A DNA stretch of 64,000 nucleotides, taken from the NCBI RefSeq assembly GCF_047495875.1, contig NC_092497.1:62831977-62895976 (forward strand), in the 5' to 3' direction. The notes beneath the pieces are model-generated. The model ran no database searches and had not been told where the DNA came from. It was given only the letters and a program-made list of their open reading frames with translations. The first letter of the stretch is position 1. Each line of letters starts with the position of its first letter. A program made the position numbers and the translations under genes. The DNA comes from Pithys albifrons albifrons (taxonomy: Eukaryota; Chordata; Aves; Passeriformes; Thamnophilidae). Positions 14,921-30,599 of this stretch are shown here, in pieces.

Positions 14921-17900
14921 CAGAGGGACTTGTGGGGACTGTCTCTCCTACCCTTCAACACCTTATACTCTCCCAAACCTTCTAATGACGTTTTGAGACA
15001 GCTACAAGGTGAAAGCATTGAGTTTACATCCCTGAACTCTAAAAGTAAATGGACCCACTCACACTTCTTTGCCCTGAGATACACTTGGATGTTTGGGTAA
15101 GGTGATACTTCAGCCATTTCCCAAATGCATTTCTAGCCATAGTGTCTTAACTCATATAAGAACACCTGCAGTTAAAGCTCTGTGTGCTTTGGCCTGGATC
15201 TTTAACTGAGTTAGTAGCATGATGTTTCAGTCACTAATTACAGCCTACCATGGCTACAGTGCTTTATGATATTCTATATTATCTATATCACTGGCTTGTC
15301 AGATAAAGGCAAGGAAGCACCCCAAGTGAATCTGGACTGTTCCTTACAAAACCTCTTTCAGTGAGAAGGCTCAAAGGCTATTGCTTACTCCATTTAATTG
15401 TTTTTGCTTACATCTGTTTCTAACTTTTAATCTACTCCTTTCAGCAGAACAGCTTGCAAAGCTTCATGTGTACTGTGGTTCCTTGTTGATTTAAATAAAT
15501 ACTTAATTAAAGTTAAATTAGTACTCAATTTAAGAGGCATGCTGGCCTTGTTAATGTGAGCACTCCAGGTGCATGACTAATTTAGGAAATGAAGATGACA
15601 TTTATGCTGCTGGACATGTCTGTGGTAGCACCGAATTTTCATCAGGACTGAAAAAACACCTTATTTTTTAGCTACCTAGACAAATTGTTTATCTATGCAT
15701 AAATATATGTATATTGTATATGTTTATATTTAAGATATATAATTATATACATAATGTATCATATATATACTTACCCATATTTACTCTGACAAGAAAGTTT
15801 TTGCTGGATCAGATATTGCAGAACATTTCAGCGTGAGGGGGAAGAACTTGTATGCATATGCATGCCATCAATTAATAGCTTGGTGGAAAAAACTGTCACT
15901 CAGAAGAGTTAAGACAATAAATCCTACTCTTCAATATACCTGAAGAGTTTGGCACAGCTTGTAACTATGCCAAATGTACAACTACAGATACAAATGTTAT
16001 GGGGGGGAAGGAGGAAAAAAAAAGAAAAAACCTGAAAAATATTTTCCTATGTGTATCATGAACAGTAGGGAACTTGGGAAAACAATTACTGTCTCCAATT
16101 AACTAATCCACAAAAGAAAAAAAATTGCTGCATTTTAATAAGTACTGCATTTGTTGAAATGCAATATTGAATTGCATAGTTCTTATTGACAATTTTTTCA
16201 TCAGGAGCCGTATTATTTCTTCTGAAAAAAAAAAGAGGCAAGGATATTTATACAAGTAATTTATTTCATTTTAGTGCTGTACCAATGACACCACTATAGT
16301 CCATTCAGTATAAAGAAAATGAGCTAAAATGCACCTGTGCTTTTAACTTACACTTTCCAGAAGTTCAGACAAGTGAATACAGCAATTATAACATTCATAA
16401 TGATCTCCTGTGTTAAAATAATTTCAGGAGGAAATTTTATTCTGATATATCTAAAGCCTATTCCCAAAATATGGTATGACAACGTATTTTCTAAATTAGA
16501 GTAATTAAGGCACTACAGACCAAGATTGTTATGCAGATTTTGTAGCTGTTCAGTTTTCATTTTTCCTACTGACATTTCCTTCCATTTTAAAGGTGTTTCA
16601 AGGCTTTTGATCAGTTTTTAGCAGTCATAATCTAATATTCTGATGAGATTCATCTTTCATTCTTTCATCTTTGTAACGGGGTTGGATAATGGCTACACTT
16701 ATTTCTGTTTTTATATACTTCATGACTGGCTGATAGATTTAAAATCATTCAGATTGATTCCAAGTCATTTTGTCTAAAGCTGTTCAAGATCAGAAGGACT
16801 CTCATTTTTCCCTCTGTGCTTTGATATGGAGACAATATTGAGCTCTATATTCTTTGACAAAAAGCTTCTGTATCATGGATTGAAGTTCTGTTAAATCCAA
16901 ACCTCAACTTATGGTCCATTTCATTCCGTGAAAATGTAATTCTTAAGGTTTTTGGTAAGTAACCAAGTCATAATTTTGTTGCTTGTATCAATTACCGTAG
17001 GTATCACAATTTTCTGAGTATTGCATGATATTTAGCAATGCATGGCACTGGAGTGCTGTAGCACATACGGAGACCTCATACACAAGTTTAACAAAAGCCC
17101 TCACCTACCTAGAAGCAGAGATTACTATAATCATCTGACATATTAAGATAAATAACTAAATTTTGCTCAAGTGAGGGCAAATAAAATCTTCTGTACTACT
17201 TTATACAAAGGTACCGGAGTAGTTTTCCTCCACTTCCACTCACACTGACCCATGGCTCGTTGCCTTTCTGGGAAGACAAAACCCTTGCATTTCATCTTTC
17301 ATGCAGACACAGTGATTCAGTTATTTAATCCCAAACAAGTAATTTATATGATATTGCTGACCATTTCCATTTCAGTCCCACTTGCTGCTCTCATTGCCTT
17401 TTTCCCTAAGAGGTCCACCACCAACACTACACTTGCAAGTGCCTCCTCTTCCTCCACCCTCAGCCACATGGACTCTGGCCTACAGCTGGGGGCTACAAAC
17501 CCGTCCGCACACCCGCCCTGAGTGGATGTGGTTAAGGGGTCTGTGATGCTACATGTGTGTTGCCTCTGCCAACCTTTTATGCTCTGATGCCTTTGAATTT
17601 TCTCATCTACATGTTGTTCCCGTCTCTGCTTTTTTCTTTTTGTTGCCCCTGGAAATGAGACGTCGTGTTATTATTTTGTGTTATTTCTATAAAAGTGTTT
17701 ATGTACTTTGCCTACGCAGAGAGAGGGCATAATATGATAAAGGAACAGGAGAATCTTCAACAAATTTTAATTTCCCTTCTCAGCCTTCTTTCCCTTTTTG
17801 GTAGGAGGGGGAGTACAGGGAGTAGAGTGGGAGTAGAGGCCCAATAGACCAATTTTCCCTATTTGAATTATCTTTATACACACTCTGAAGCCACATTACT

Positions 17901-19590
17901 TTACACTGCTGCAATCAAATAGATTTGGTTGATTCAAGAGAAACAAATTGGTAGTTTGGCATGCAAAGGGAGTTTCTTCTTCTTGCTTCTTTCTAATGAG
18001 AAATTGTGAGCAGGAATAGTTTCTGTTTGTGACCTAGTTTACCAGTTTCACAGATGCAGCATCATTTTCAATACTGCATTGCCTCATTTCTCTCATTTGG
18101 AAATTAGATTACCCTGAACACTAGTCATCATAGTGGACTTTCAGCCTCTCACTCTTGAGCCTCCCTTGCACTATCTGGTGACACTATCAGTGCATTCAAA
18201 CACTGCATTGCCAGTCTGCCAGAACATTGTAAAGGTTTAAAGCCAAGAGTAACTATTGCCTCTTAAAACTACGAATGAAGAAATAATTTTGTTAGAAAAT
18301 TCGATCTACGCAGTATTAACCTTTTATTTCAGCTTGAGTCTTCATTTTTGCTTCTCACTTCTGAGACCAGTGAGGAAAAAGTACAAAAATATGTATGTTC
18401 AACAAAATGGTTAGAGCAGTGAGATGGGATAGGTGAGCAAAGATAGCAGGGAAAGGAGCAGCAGCAAATTAAAGAATCAGTTGCAGCTGGCTACATAAGG
18501 ACACCAAGAAATGTATTTGCTCCATCACTGGCACAGCACATGTTCATCTACCAGCCTCTAATTTCAGATGCTCTTGGGTTCAGTGCAGAATTATTTATTT
18601 TTTCCTTATTTCTTTCTTTGATTCATAGAAAATTTAGCTCTCATGCCTAGAGGCACTGGCAAGGCAGGAGCCCTATCTGACGTGCCATGCATGGTAAACA
18701 GCACAGAGAAAATCACTGCCTGAATTAAATGAAGATTGTGAATAGTATTTTAAAGAAAAAATGTTCTATGTTGAAGGCTGTCCATGTCACAGATAGAAGA
18801 TGGACACAGAGGTGTCAGAAGACACTTAATTTTAAGAAGAATTGGAAAGCATATAAACATAAGGGGACGAGTCCTATGAACTTGACCAAGTTCACAAATT
18901 ACTGTAAGAGATTCAACGGATTTCTAAACTCTGAATTGTGTAACTCCTATCCATTTCTGAAACAATTCACTCCAAACTACTCTGGTATCTGAGGCTTCAC
19001 ACTGCTGGTTTAGTGCTTGGCAAAAGTCATTGGCAGGCCTGAGAGCTATTAGCAGCTCCCAGTTTAATTGCCACCTTTCATTCAGACTTGTTAAAAAACA
19101 GTTGCAGTGAATACAGTATAAAAAAAAGCCCTAAAACCAAAACCCTCAACAACTCAAAAAAAAACCCTCACAAACCCAACATTGTGAGCCAGTAATTGCA
19201 AACATCAAATGCTGCAGTGACACCAAGAGGCGAAATGCCAGTTTGCAGCCTGCAAGTACAAGGCCAAGTCTCAGTTTTAACACTTCTAAATTTTTCCTTA
19301 TTTATCCTTTCCTTTCTTCATCAAGTGACTCAATGTCAGTATCTATATTCTAGCATATTTTCAATTGCACTATACAGCTTTCTCTACACAAATCATTAAT
19401 AGAGGTCTATCTATCTTCAAAAAAAGTTTATTCCCATGAAAGAGATAAAAAGGTTGTGTATTCCCCAACAGATGTTTTTGTTTCTGCTTGTACCACATCA
19501 GACAATGGTTAGACAACTCACTGTGAGCAAGTGACTAAATTAAAATGCTTGGGACTTTCAAAAATATATATATATGTCAAGGAAAAATAA
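14921..19590. other. AT-rich DNA without a supportable gene
   Basis: No recognisable coding exon, RNA gene or long repeat. Contains a TATA-rich patch around 15695-15775 and scattered poly(A) runs. The plus-strand frame at 17252-17521 has a hydrophobic stretch but no splice or family support, so I did not call it. Confidence 0.6.
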
Positions 19591-19655
19591 GGCAGTTTGG
19601 AGTGGAAGGGACCTTATAAATGTCCTCTAGTCCAACCCCCCCGTAATAAGCAGGG
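19591..19655 (-). mobile_element. CR1 LINE 3'-end fragment, antisense
   Basis: The plus strand reads GTGGAAGGGACC, then CTCTAGTCCAACCCCCC, the reverse complement of the conserved 3' tail region of chicken-repeat-1 LINEs. Only about 65 bp remains and it is diverged, so boundaries are approximate. Confidence 0.75.
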
Positions 19656-21834
19656 AATATAATTAAGAAGTGCCTCTTTCTTCTCCTTCAATTTAAAGGC
19701 AATCATCCTTATGTGATGAAAAGGACTGCAAGACAATTTGTATTTTGCCTTAAGGTCTTAGCTATGCTCATTTTGCTGCGAGCTTTTCCTCACTGATTTG
19801 GGGGTTTTAGGACAGATGCCCAGAAATAATCAGTTTACATTGCATAGCACACAACACGGCTTCCCACCCCTGTAAAATGTTCTTGTACTCTTCACACTTT
19901 TGCCCATGCTGAGTTCTTTAGAACTTTAGTTCATTTATCCAGAGTCATTTTTGTTTCTCCATATTTAGAACTGGAATAAATAAAATATCTATGCTGAGAA
20001 TTAAAAAAAAGTTTTTACTTGGTATCCTTGCTATATACATAATATTTTATTATACAATCCTACTATTTTTGTTGGCACTATTATTGTACCAACAAAACTG
20101 TTTACTCACATCCATCTCAGTCTCCTATGATACATATACATTCCCCAGCTATCTTTATAGCAACTATGTCATGCATGACACAGCCTAATAAAACATCATT
20201 CTCATTTCCAGGTCCTAAATTGGACTGATTCAGGCATGTATTTCTAAGTAAGAATAAGACTCTGCTATGCATTTGAACTTTACAATGCACTGGAATTACA
20301 GACTTGATATTACTCAGATGTTAATTCAGAAATGCAACAAAGACTCATTAATTTGGAAATGAACAGAGGTAAACAAATACTTTAGAACTACTGTTAAAAA
20401 AAATCCAAAAGCAACCAACCCAGAATAATTAAACACATTAACATATTCATTCACTTGAATATCTAGAAAATAACGGAAGAAATTCCTGTATTAATGCACA
20501 GGAATTGCAAGTCTACTGACATTGAATCACTACCCAAAGACTTGAGTGTCTTATATCAAGTTCTAGGAGATATTCATTATGTAAGCAAATAAATACATTG
20601 CCATCAGAAATAGTGTTTTCTTTTATTGTTATGAAAAAAAAAGATTATTCAAGATAAAAATAAAGGCTTTTATGGTTTTGCTGCCAGAGGAATTTTCTTC
20701 TGGGAAATAGTCACTCATTCCACATGGACTGCACAGGTCCTTCCTTTGTTGTTTTCTATATTTATCAGAAAAATTGAGTTCTAGTTTTGTCAAGATCCTA
20801 ATGTTCTTGCATATGAATGAAGAACAATCTAAGTGATAAAAACACATCATCTTCAGCAAAATAATGTGGCTTTCTATTAATCTTCACTCCCATTGCCTGG
20901 GGAACCATCCCACATCTATTCTGCAAGTCAAGAAGGTGACAGAGAGAGGTCTGAGCAGGGTCTTATGAGACTGATCTAAGAGATATTGCAGGTCCAGAAA
21001 ATCATTTTAGAATTCTGAATCTGGAATTCAGGTGAGAAATATCTACAGCAGATATTTTAAGGGATTCCTAAACAAGCTTTCAAATATATAGATATATCTA
21101 TATCTCATATATATATATATACACATAAATACACAAACAACCTTAAGCACCAAGTGTATATCTGACTAAGAAAGGTCTACAAAGTATAATAACTTTAAAC
21201 CATCACAAAACTATAACTTACAGCTGATTTCCTGAACTGTTCCCAAACAGTTGGAACAACAAATCCCACTATCCTTCCTCACAATGATCCATGGCTACAG
21301 GACACTCCTCACCCCACCATTAGAAATGCAGCAAAATTGCAAAGGAAAGTCCACAGGCTCTGAGTTTCAGATGCCCTTGCTGGACAGTGCATAGTAATAA
21401 AAACTAAGGAATTAAGGAAGATTTCCAGCCTGGAAGTTGTCCTCAGGTCCACCAACCCACAGAAATCTGGCACTGAAGAAGTCATCCATTTTCAGGTTTG
21501 AAAAGGGACCATGTTTCAATGCAAGCTCCTGCCAAGGTCTGTCTGTTTCACTGTAGTCAAAGAAGCTTTGATAAGAAAGAGTCAGAGGTTAACCAAAAAG
21601 ACACTAGAGTTCAATCCCTCAAGTGTACAGGCAAACTCCTGTTCTGTTTTAAAGGAACTTTTAAAAGTTGCTTTTGATACTGCTGTGTTAAATTTTAAAT
21701 CTGTTTCTTTATATTTTTAAATGTGTTTTCATCCGTTTGTAAAATTGCTATTTTTTTAAGGTAAAATTTGGAGGGTTTTTTCCCATGTGTTGTCATGAAA
21801 TTAGGGCATTTTGCTTTAAATCCTAGTAGGGAAG
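19656..21834. other. AT-rich DNA without a supportable gene
   Basis: No gene recognised. A (TA)n-rich patch with TATAGATATATCTATATC symmetry lies near 21087-21125. Confidence 0.6.
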
Positions 21835-22462
21835 TGTCTTGGGTTGAGCTGGCAAAACACCAAGTGTCCAAGACAGAGAGAAAGGGTTCCTCCTCCCCCC
21901 AGCCAGCTAAGGGAAAAAGAAGAGGGAGAGGAAAAAAAACCTCTAAACCAGGTTTATGCTGAAACTAACTATATGTATTTATACAGAGAAGAGAAAATTA
22001 AAACTACAATATAACACACACTTACACAAGTTATATATATATAAAAAGAAATAACTTCCCACTCCCCAATTAATACAAAGTGTATTACTCTAGATTCATA
22101 AGTAGTCTAAAAGACACCCTGCAAGAAAGAGGAAGTATAACAACAAAATATTTGTACTTCCCTGAACTCAAACAAAATGCAAGCAGCAGCAGCCAGAGCA
22201 GGGCCTAGTACAGTAGAAAAGCTGCAAGACGTTCTCCTCTTAGTTTAGCCATGATGGAACTGACAAAGCCACACACACACACACACACACTGGCTCTTAC
22301 CCCTTCTGAGATGATGTCATAACATGGCATGGAATACAACATTACTGGCTAGAAGAAGTCAGCTGTTAGCTAGCCCAGCCCAGCTCAAGTCAGCTGACAA
22401 TTCCAGGCCTAGTCTGAACTTTAAAGCCTAAATTTTTGGCCTACTTGGCTACACTCATAACA
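21835..22462 (-). mobile_element. Antisense 3' LTR (TGTTATG family)
   Basis: On the minus strand this 628-bp LTR begins TGTTATGAGTGTAGCC at 22462 and ends CCCAAGACA at 21835, so it has canonical TG...CA ends. It resembles the sense LTR at 29637 over most of its length: the shared start TAGCCAAGTAGGCCAAAA, the GCATAAACCTGGTTTAGAG block and the CTCTGTCTTGGACA block. Immediately 5' of it on its own strand (22463-22485) is the purine tract AATAAGGGGTGGAATA, which marks it as the 3' LTR of a provirus whose internal part lies to the right. A (CA)n run at 22270-22290 interrupts the LTR and is absent from the 29637 copy. Confidence 0.8.
22270..22290. repeat. (CA)n microsatellite inside an LTR
   Basis: A CA dinucleotide run in the antisense LTR. 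The homologous position of the related LTR near 29815 lacks the array, so it arose or expanded in this copy. Confidence 0.85.
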
Positions 22463-23056
22463 TATTCCACCCCTTATTCCATACCATGTTACGTCACTCA
22501 TATTTTAAATCTATCTATTTGTGTGCTTAAACAGTCTTTGCTCTTTCCAGGGCCGCCTTCCACCCCTCCATATTGTAGGCAATAGTCCATTAGGATGGGG
22601 TAGGTACTTCAGGCAGGAAAAAACAGTTCATCGTTGGACACCAACACCAGTTCAGCTCAGGTCTTCTTCATCTGATGGTTCATGTCCTGCAACACAGAAC
22701 TCAAAATGCAAGTTACCTTTTTTTCTCAAGGTTAAATGTCCTTGAGGCACACATTGGGATCATCCCATCCCCTTCTCAGGGGTCACTATACCCTCATTAG
22801 GGTCACCATCCCCACACTGGAGTTACTGGCCCCACACTGGGGTCTCCATCCCCTTCTCAGGGGTCACTATCACCTTTTCAGCAGTTTCTATCCCCACAAT
22901 GGGGTCACTACCCCCTTTTCAGGGGTTTCACAATAGCAAGCACATGTTTCACAATTGTGGATAACCTTAAGAATAGGGTTCATGGTTAATCCACCCCTCG
23001 GCCTCATCCACCTACAGGTGGGCTGAGGCATCATGGGCCCATCGAGCCAGGAACAA
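22463..23056 (-). pseudogene. Antisense ERV internal remnant (end of pol and 3' untranslated part)
   Basis: Read on the minus strand this is the 3' end of a provirus running into its LTR. Near 23030-23050 it matches the pol segment that begins the sense copy at 23085 (shared GGGCCCATGATGC block). Near 22720-22760 it matches the sequence after the integrase C-terminus of the sense copy. Almost all of the integrase core is missing between those points. In its place lies a series of about eight 20-21-bp units (22768-22930). Pol is therefore deleted beyond use, and no env is visible. The LTR and PPT context fixes orientation. Confidence 0.65.
22768..22930. repeat. About eight 20-21-bp units with CCCC...GGGG symmetry
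   Basis: Plus-strand units follow the pattern CATCCCC-(TTCTCA or ACACTG)-GGGGTCAC and differ by a few substitutions each. Each unit can form a small stem because CCCC pairs with GGGG. The array lies inside the antisense provirus remnant, between a pol fragment and its 3' end. Confidence 0.8.
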
Positions 23057-23084
23057 CTCTCCCTTATGCTAGACCAGGTGTGAT

Positions 23085-23951
23085 GTTCATCATTAGCTCG
23101 ATGGGCCCATGATGCTTCAGGCCATCAAGGCCAGGACGCAACCTATAAACGTGACCAAGGAGTGGATTTAACCATGGACATTGTCTCCCAGGTTATCCGT
23201 GATTTTGAAACCTGTGCAGCTATTAAGCAGGCAAAAGGGTTGAAGCCCCTCTGGTATGGTGGACACTGGGACAAGTATAAATACGGAGAGGCCTGGCAGG
23301 TTGACTACATCACATTGCCACAGACTAGCCAAGGTAAATGCCATGTGCTTACTTACCGTGGTAGAAGCAACCACTGGATGGTTAGAGACATATTCAGTAC
23401 CACATGCAACGGCCTGGAATACTATCCTGGACCTTGAGAAACAGGTCCTGTGGAGGCATGGCACTCCAGATCGCATTGAGTCAGATAAAGGGACTCATTT
23501 CAAGAACAATCTAGTGGCCACTTGGGCACGGGAGCATGGTATTGAATGGGTATATCACATTCCATATCATGCACCTGCTGCTGGAAAGGTTGAAAGGTGC
23601 AATGGACTGTTGAAAACAACTCTGAAAGCATTAGGTGAAGGAACCTTCAAGAACTGAGATAAGCATTTAGCCAAGGCCACCTGGTTGGTTAACACCAGAG
23701 GCTCTGTCAATTGAGCTGGTCCTGCCCAAGCAGAATCCCTCCACATGGTAGATGGAGACAAAGTTCCAGCGATTCACTTGAGAGGCATGCTAGGAAAATC
23801 TGTTTGGATTACTCCTCCCTCAGGCCAAGACAAACCCATTCATGGGATTGTTTTTGCTCAAGGGTCCAGAAACACCTGGTGGGTAATGAGAAAGCATGGA
23901 GAAATCCAGTGTGTGCCCCAAGGAAACTTAGCCTTGGGGAGAAACTAATTC
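23085..23951 (+). pseudogene. Endogenous retrovirus integrase (pol 3' end), broken
   Basis: The frames encode a retroviral integrase that would insert viral cDNA into host DNA. The catalytic core is visible: an aspartate in VDYI (near 23307), an aspartate in ESDKGTHF (near 23487) and a glutamate in GKVERCNG with exactly 35 residues between the last two, the DD35E signature. A tryptophan-rich C-terminal DNA-binding segment follows (23745-23948). It is broken by a frameshift near 23340, an in-frame TGA near 23655 and another stop near 23713. The protease, reverse transcriptase and RNase H parts are absent upstream. The linked LTR family makes 5-bp target duplications elsewhere in the window, which fits an ERV-L-like lineage; that class call is inference. 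Confidence 0.85.
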
Positions 23952-24252
23952 TGTGCTTTGAGTTGAGTTTTGCAGGAAACCAGACACCAGTTGAGAAAGA
24001 CCCAAACAAAGCTAATACTGGTATCCCATGATGTCCAATGATAAGACAACCCTGACCCGTGATCCAGTCCTGAACTTGGAACTGTGACTTTAACCAAAAG
24101 GCGAAGGATCCAAGCTGAATTGATGTTGGTGTTGATCCTTGATGACAAGACATTTGCCTCGAAGGCCTACATATGGACTACATATATATGTATATATGCA
24201 CGGGATATAATCAATAGCGAGAATACAAGAATTGCGTGGAAATATTGGTGTG

Positions 24253-24269
24253 GGATAAGGGGTGGAGAA
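24253..24269 (+). promoter_or_regulatory. Polypurine tract before 3' LTR
   Basis: The purine run GGATAAGGGGTGGAGAA directly precedes the LTR start TGTGATGCG. In retroviruses this primes plus-strand DNA synthesis. The antisense provirus carries nearly the same tract at 22463-22485. Confidence 0.75.
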
Positions 24270-24722
24270 TGTGATGCGTTTGATCCATGGCTTCCTCAGT
24301 AACTATTTGTAACTGAGGAAGTGGACATTGCATGAGTATTCCTCACGTGTTTTCCACATAGCAGAGGAGGAGGAGGGGAGATAGGAAGGAGTTTGGTCTT
24401 CCTGCATCCGGCAAGGCTCGGGGGAGCAGGAGGAGCCTGGATGGTCCCTGGTTTCTGTTGGTTTTCCTAGCTCGGGACATGGTGAGACTGTATCATTGCC
24501 TGTTCTCCTCCTTTCTTGAAGTTTTTAATTGTATTTGTCTGCTTTGTTAGGTTTGGTTTGGTTTTGTTCCTCCTCATTTCCTTGTTACCTCTTCCCTTTC
24601 CCCTTTTTTCCCTGGGGTGGGGCCCCACATAGTGTGTACAAATTGCATATGTGGTTGCAAATGTTAGAAAATATAATTTCTGTTTTAGTTCAGTTCAGTT
24701 TCTTTTGAGTTCTTTCTTTTCA
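24270..24722 (+). mobile_element. 3' LTR (TGTRATG family), 3'-truncated
   Basis: Starts TGTGATGCGTTTGATCCATGG and is recognisably the same family as the outer LTR at 36209: shared CATGGCTTCCTCAGTAAC, TTTTTAATTGT, and AATGTTAGAAAATATAATTT followed by the TTCAGTTCAGTTTC segment. Similarity stops near 24722, whereas the 36209 LTR continues about 110 bp to a TTACA end, so this one is truncated. It follows the integrase remnant and PPT and so is the 3' LTR of that provirus. Confidence 0.75.
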
Positions 24723-29421
<4,699 letters not shown>

Positions 29422-29636
29422 GTATATTTCTTTAATACCTCGAGACAGCATCAAGAGAATAAGCCACACACTTGTTCCCAAGAAGTACTTTACTGATAAT
29501 TTAGGGGAGAAAAAAAGGGAGAAAAAGTTCAAAAGGGCATCACACATGACAACAAAACATCCTGCCACAGCACTGACCCAGAACATACTAATCCATACCA
29601 CCCAGTCAAAATCCAAACCCTCCAGCTGTAAACTAC

Positions 29637-30545
29637 TGTTATGGGTTTAGCCAAGTAGGCCAAAAAATTTAGGCTTTAAAGTTCAGAACAGGCCTGGGAC
29701 TGTCAGCTGACTTGACTTGAGCTGGGCTAGCTAACAGCTGACTTCTTCTAGCCAGTAATGCTGTATTCCATACCATATTCCATCATCTCAAGAAGGGGTA
29801 AGAGCCGATGTGGGAGTGGCTTGGTCAGTTGCTTCACAGCTGTGGTCCCAGCAAGACACTCTGCCGTCCCAGGAGGGATGGGGACACTTGAGCCCAGAGC
29901 ACTGGCTCACCATCATGTTATCTTAGGGAAGTAAAATGTTTGTTCGTGGCTTTTCTCTCTGCTTAAGTCTGTCTGTGGGGAATTGATTTCTCTAGATTGA
30001 TTTCTAGTTAAAATGGTAGAATTTGTGTTTACTGGGAAGTGGAAGGTTATTTTTTGTTATATATATATAACTTGTGTAAGTATGTGTTATATTGTAGTTT
30101 TGTCTTAATTTTCTCTTTTCTGTATAAATACATGTAGTTAGTTTCGGCAGCATAAACCTGGTTTAGAGATGGTTTTTTTTTCCTCTCCCTCTTCTTCTTT
30201 TTCTCTTGGCTAGTTGGGTGGGGGAAGGAACACTTTTTCTCTGTCTTGGACAGTTGGCATTTGGCCTCTGATCCTCCAGCCACTCTGGTGTTCCAGGCCA
30301 GGGTGAGAGGCAGTGTTCCCACTGTTCCTGCCAATCTGAGGCTGGGTTAGGGGCTCCAGGAGATGTGGAATGTTGAAGTTTTCACAGAATGGTTTTGACT
30401 GGCAGCTGCTCCAGGGTTTCCCTGTGCGGGCTCCAGGAGCCTGCCATGAGGGATACGAGGTCACCTCAGATCTACGAGGTTCGACTCAACCCTTCCCTAC
30501 TACAAGCACACGCGTGCAGCCCCTCAAGGTGTTTCCAACCCAACA
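29637..30545 (+). mobile_element. Sense LTR (TGTTATG family), possible 5' LTR
   Basis: Begins TGTTATGGGTTTAGCC, homologous to the antisense LTR at 21835-22462, and shares its GCATAAACCTGGTTTAGAG and CTCTGTCTTGGACA blocks. Beyond the latter it carries about 250 bp not found in the other copy. It then ends with CCAACCCAACA, comparable to the other copy's CTCAACCCAAGACA. Eleven bases later is TGGTGTCTAACATGAGGG, a plausible primer-binding site, which would make this a 5' LTR. The 3' boundary is less certain than the 5' one. No intact retroviral gene follows; a minus-strand RING pseudogene does. Confidence 0.65.
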
Positions 30546-30555
30546 ATTACTGATC

Positions 30556-30573
30556 TGGTGTCTAACATGAGGG
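30556..30573 (+). other. Candidate retroviral primer-binding site
   Basis: TGGTGTCTAACATGAGGG begins with the obligatory TGG and lies 10 bases after the inferred LTR end. It is the position where a host tRNA 3' end would prime minus-strand synthesis. I did not assign the tRNA. Confidence 0.4.
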
Positions 30574-30599
30574 CATGAAGGGAAGGGGAAAGGCAGTAG

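Noticed and set aside
29637..30504. ACTAC at 29632-29636 and 30497-30504 as a target duplication of the sense LTR
   Set aside because: The right-hand ACTAC is not preceded by a CA end, and the LTR homology points to a boundary at 30545 instead.
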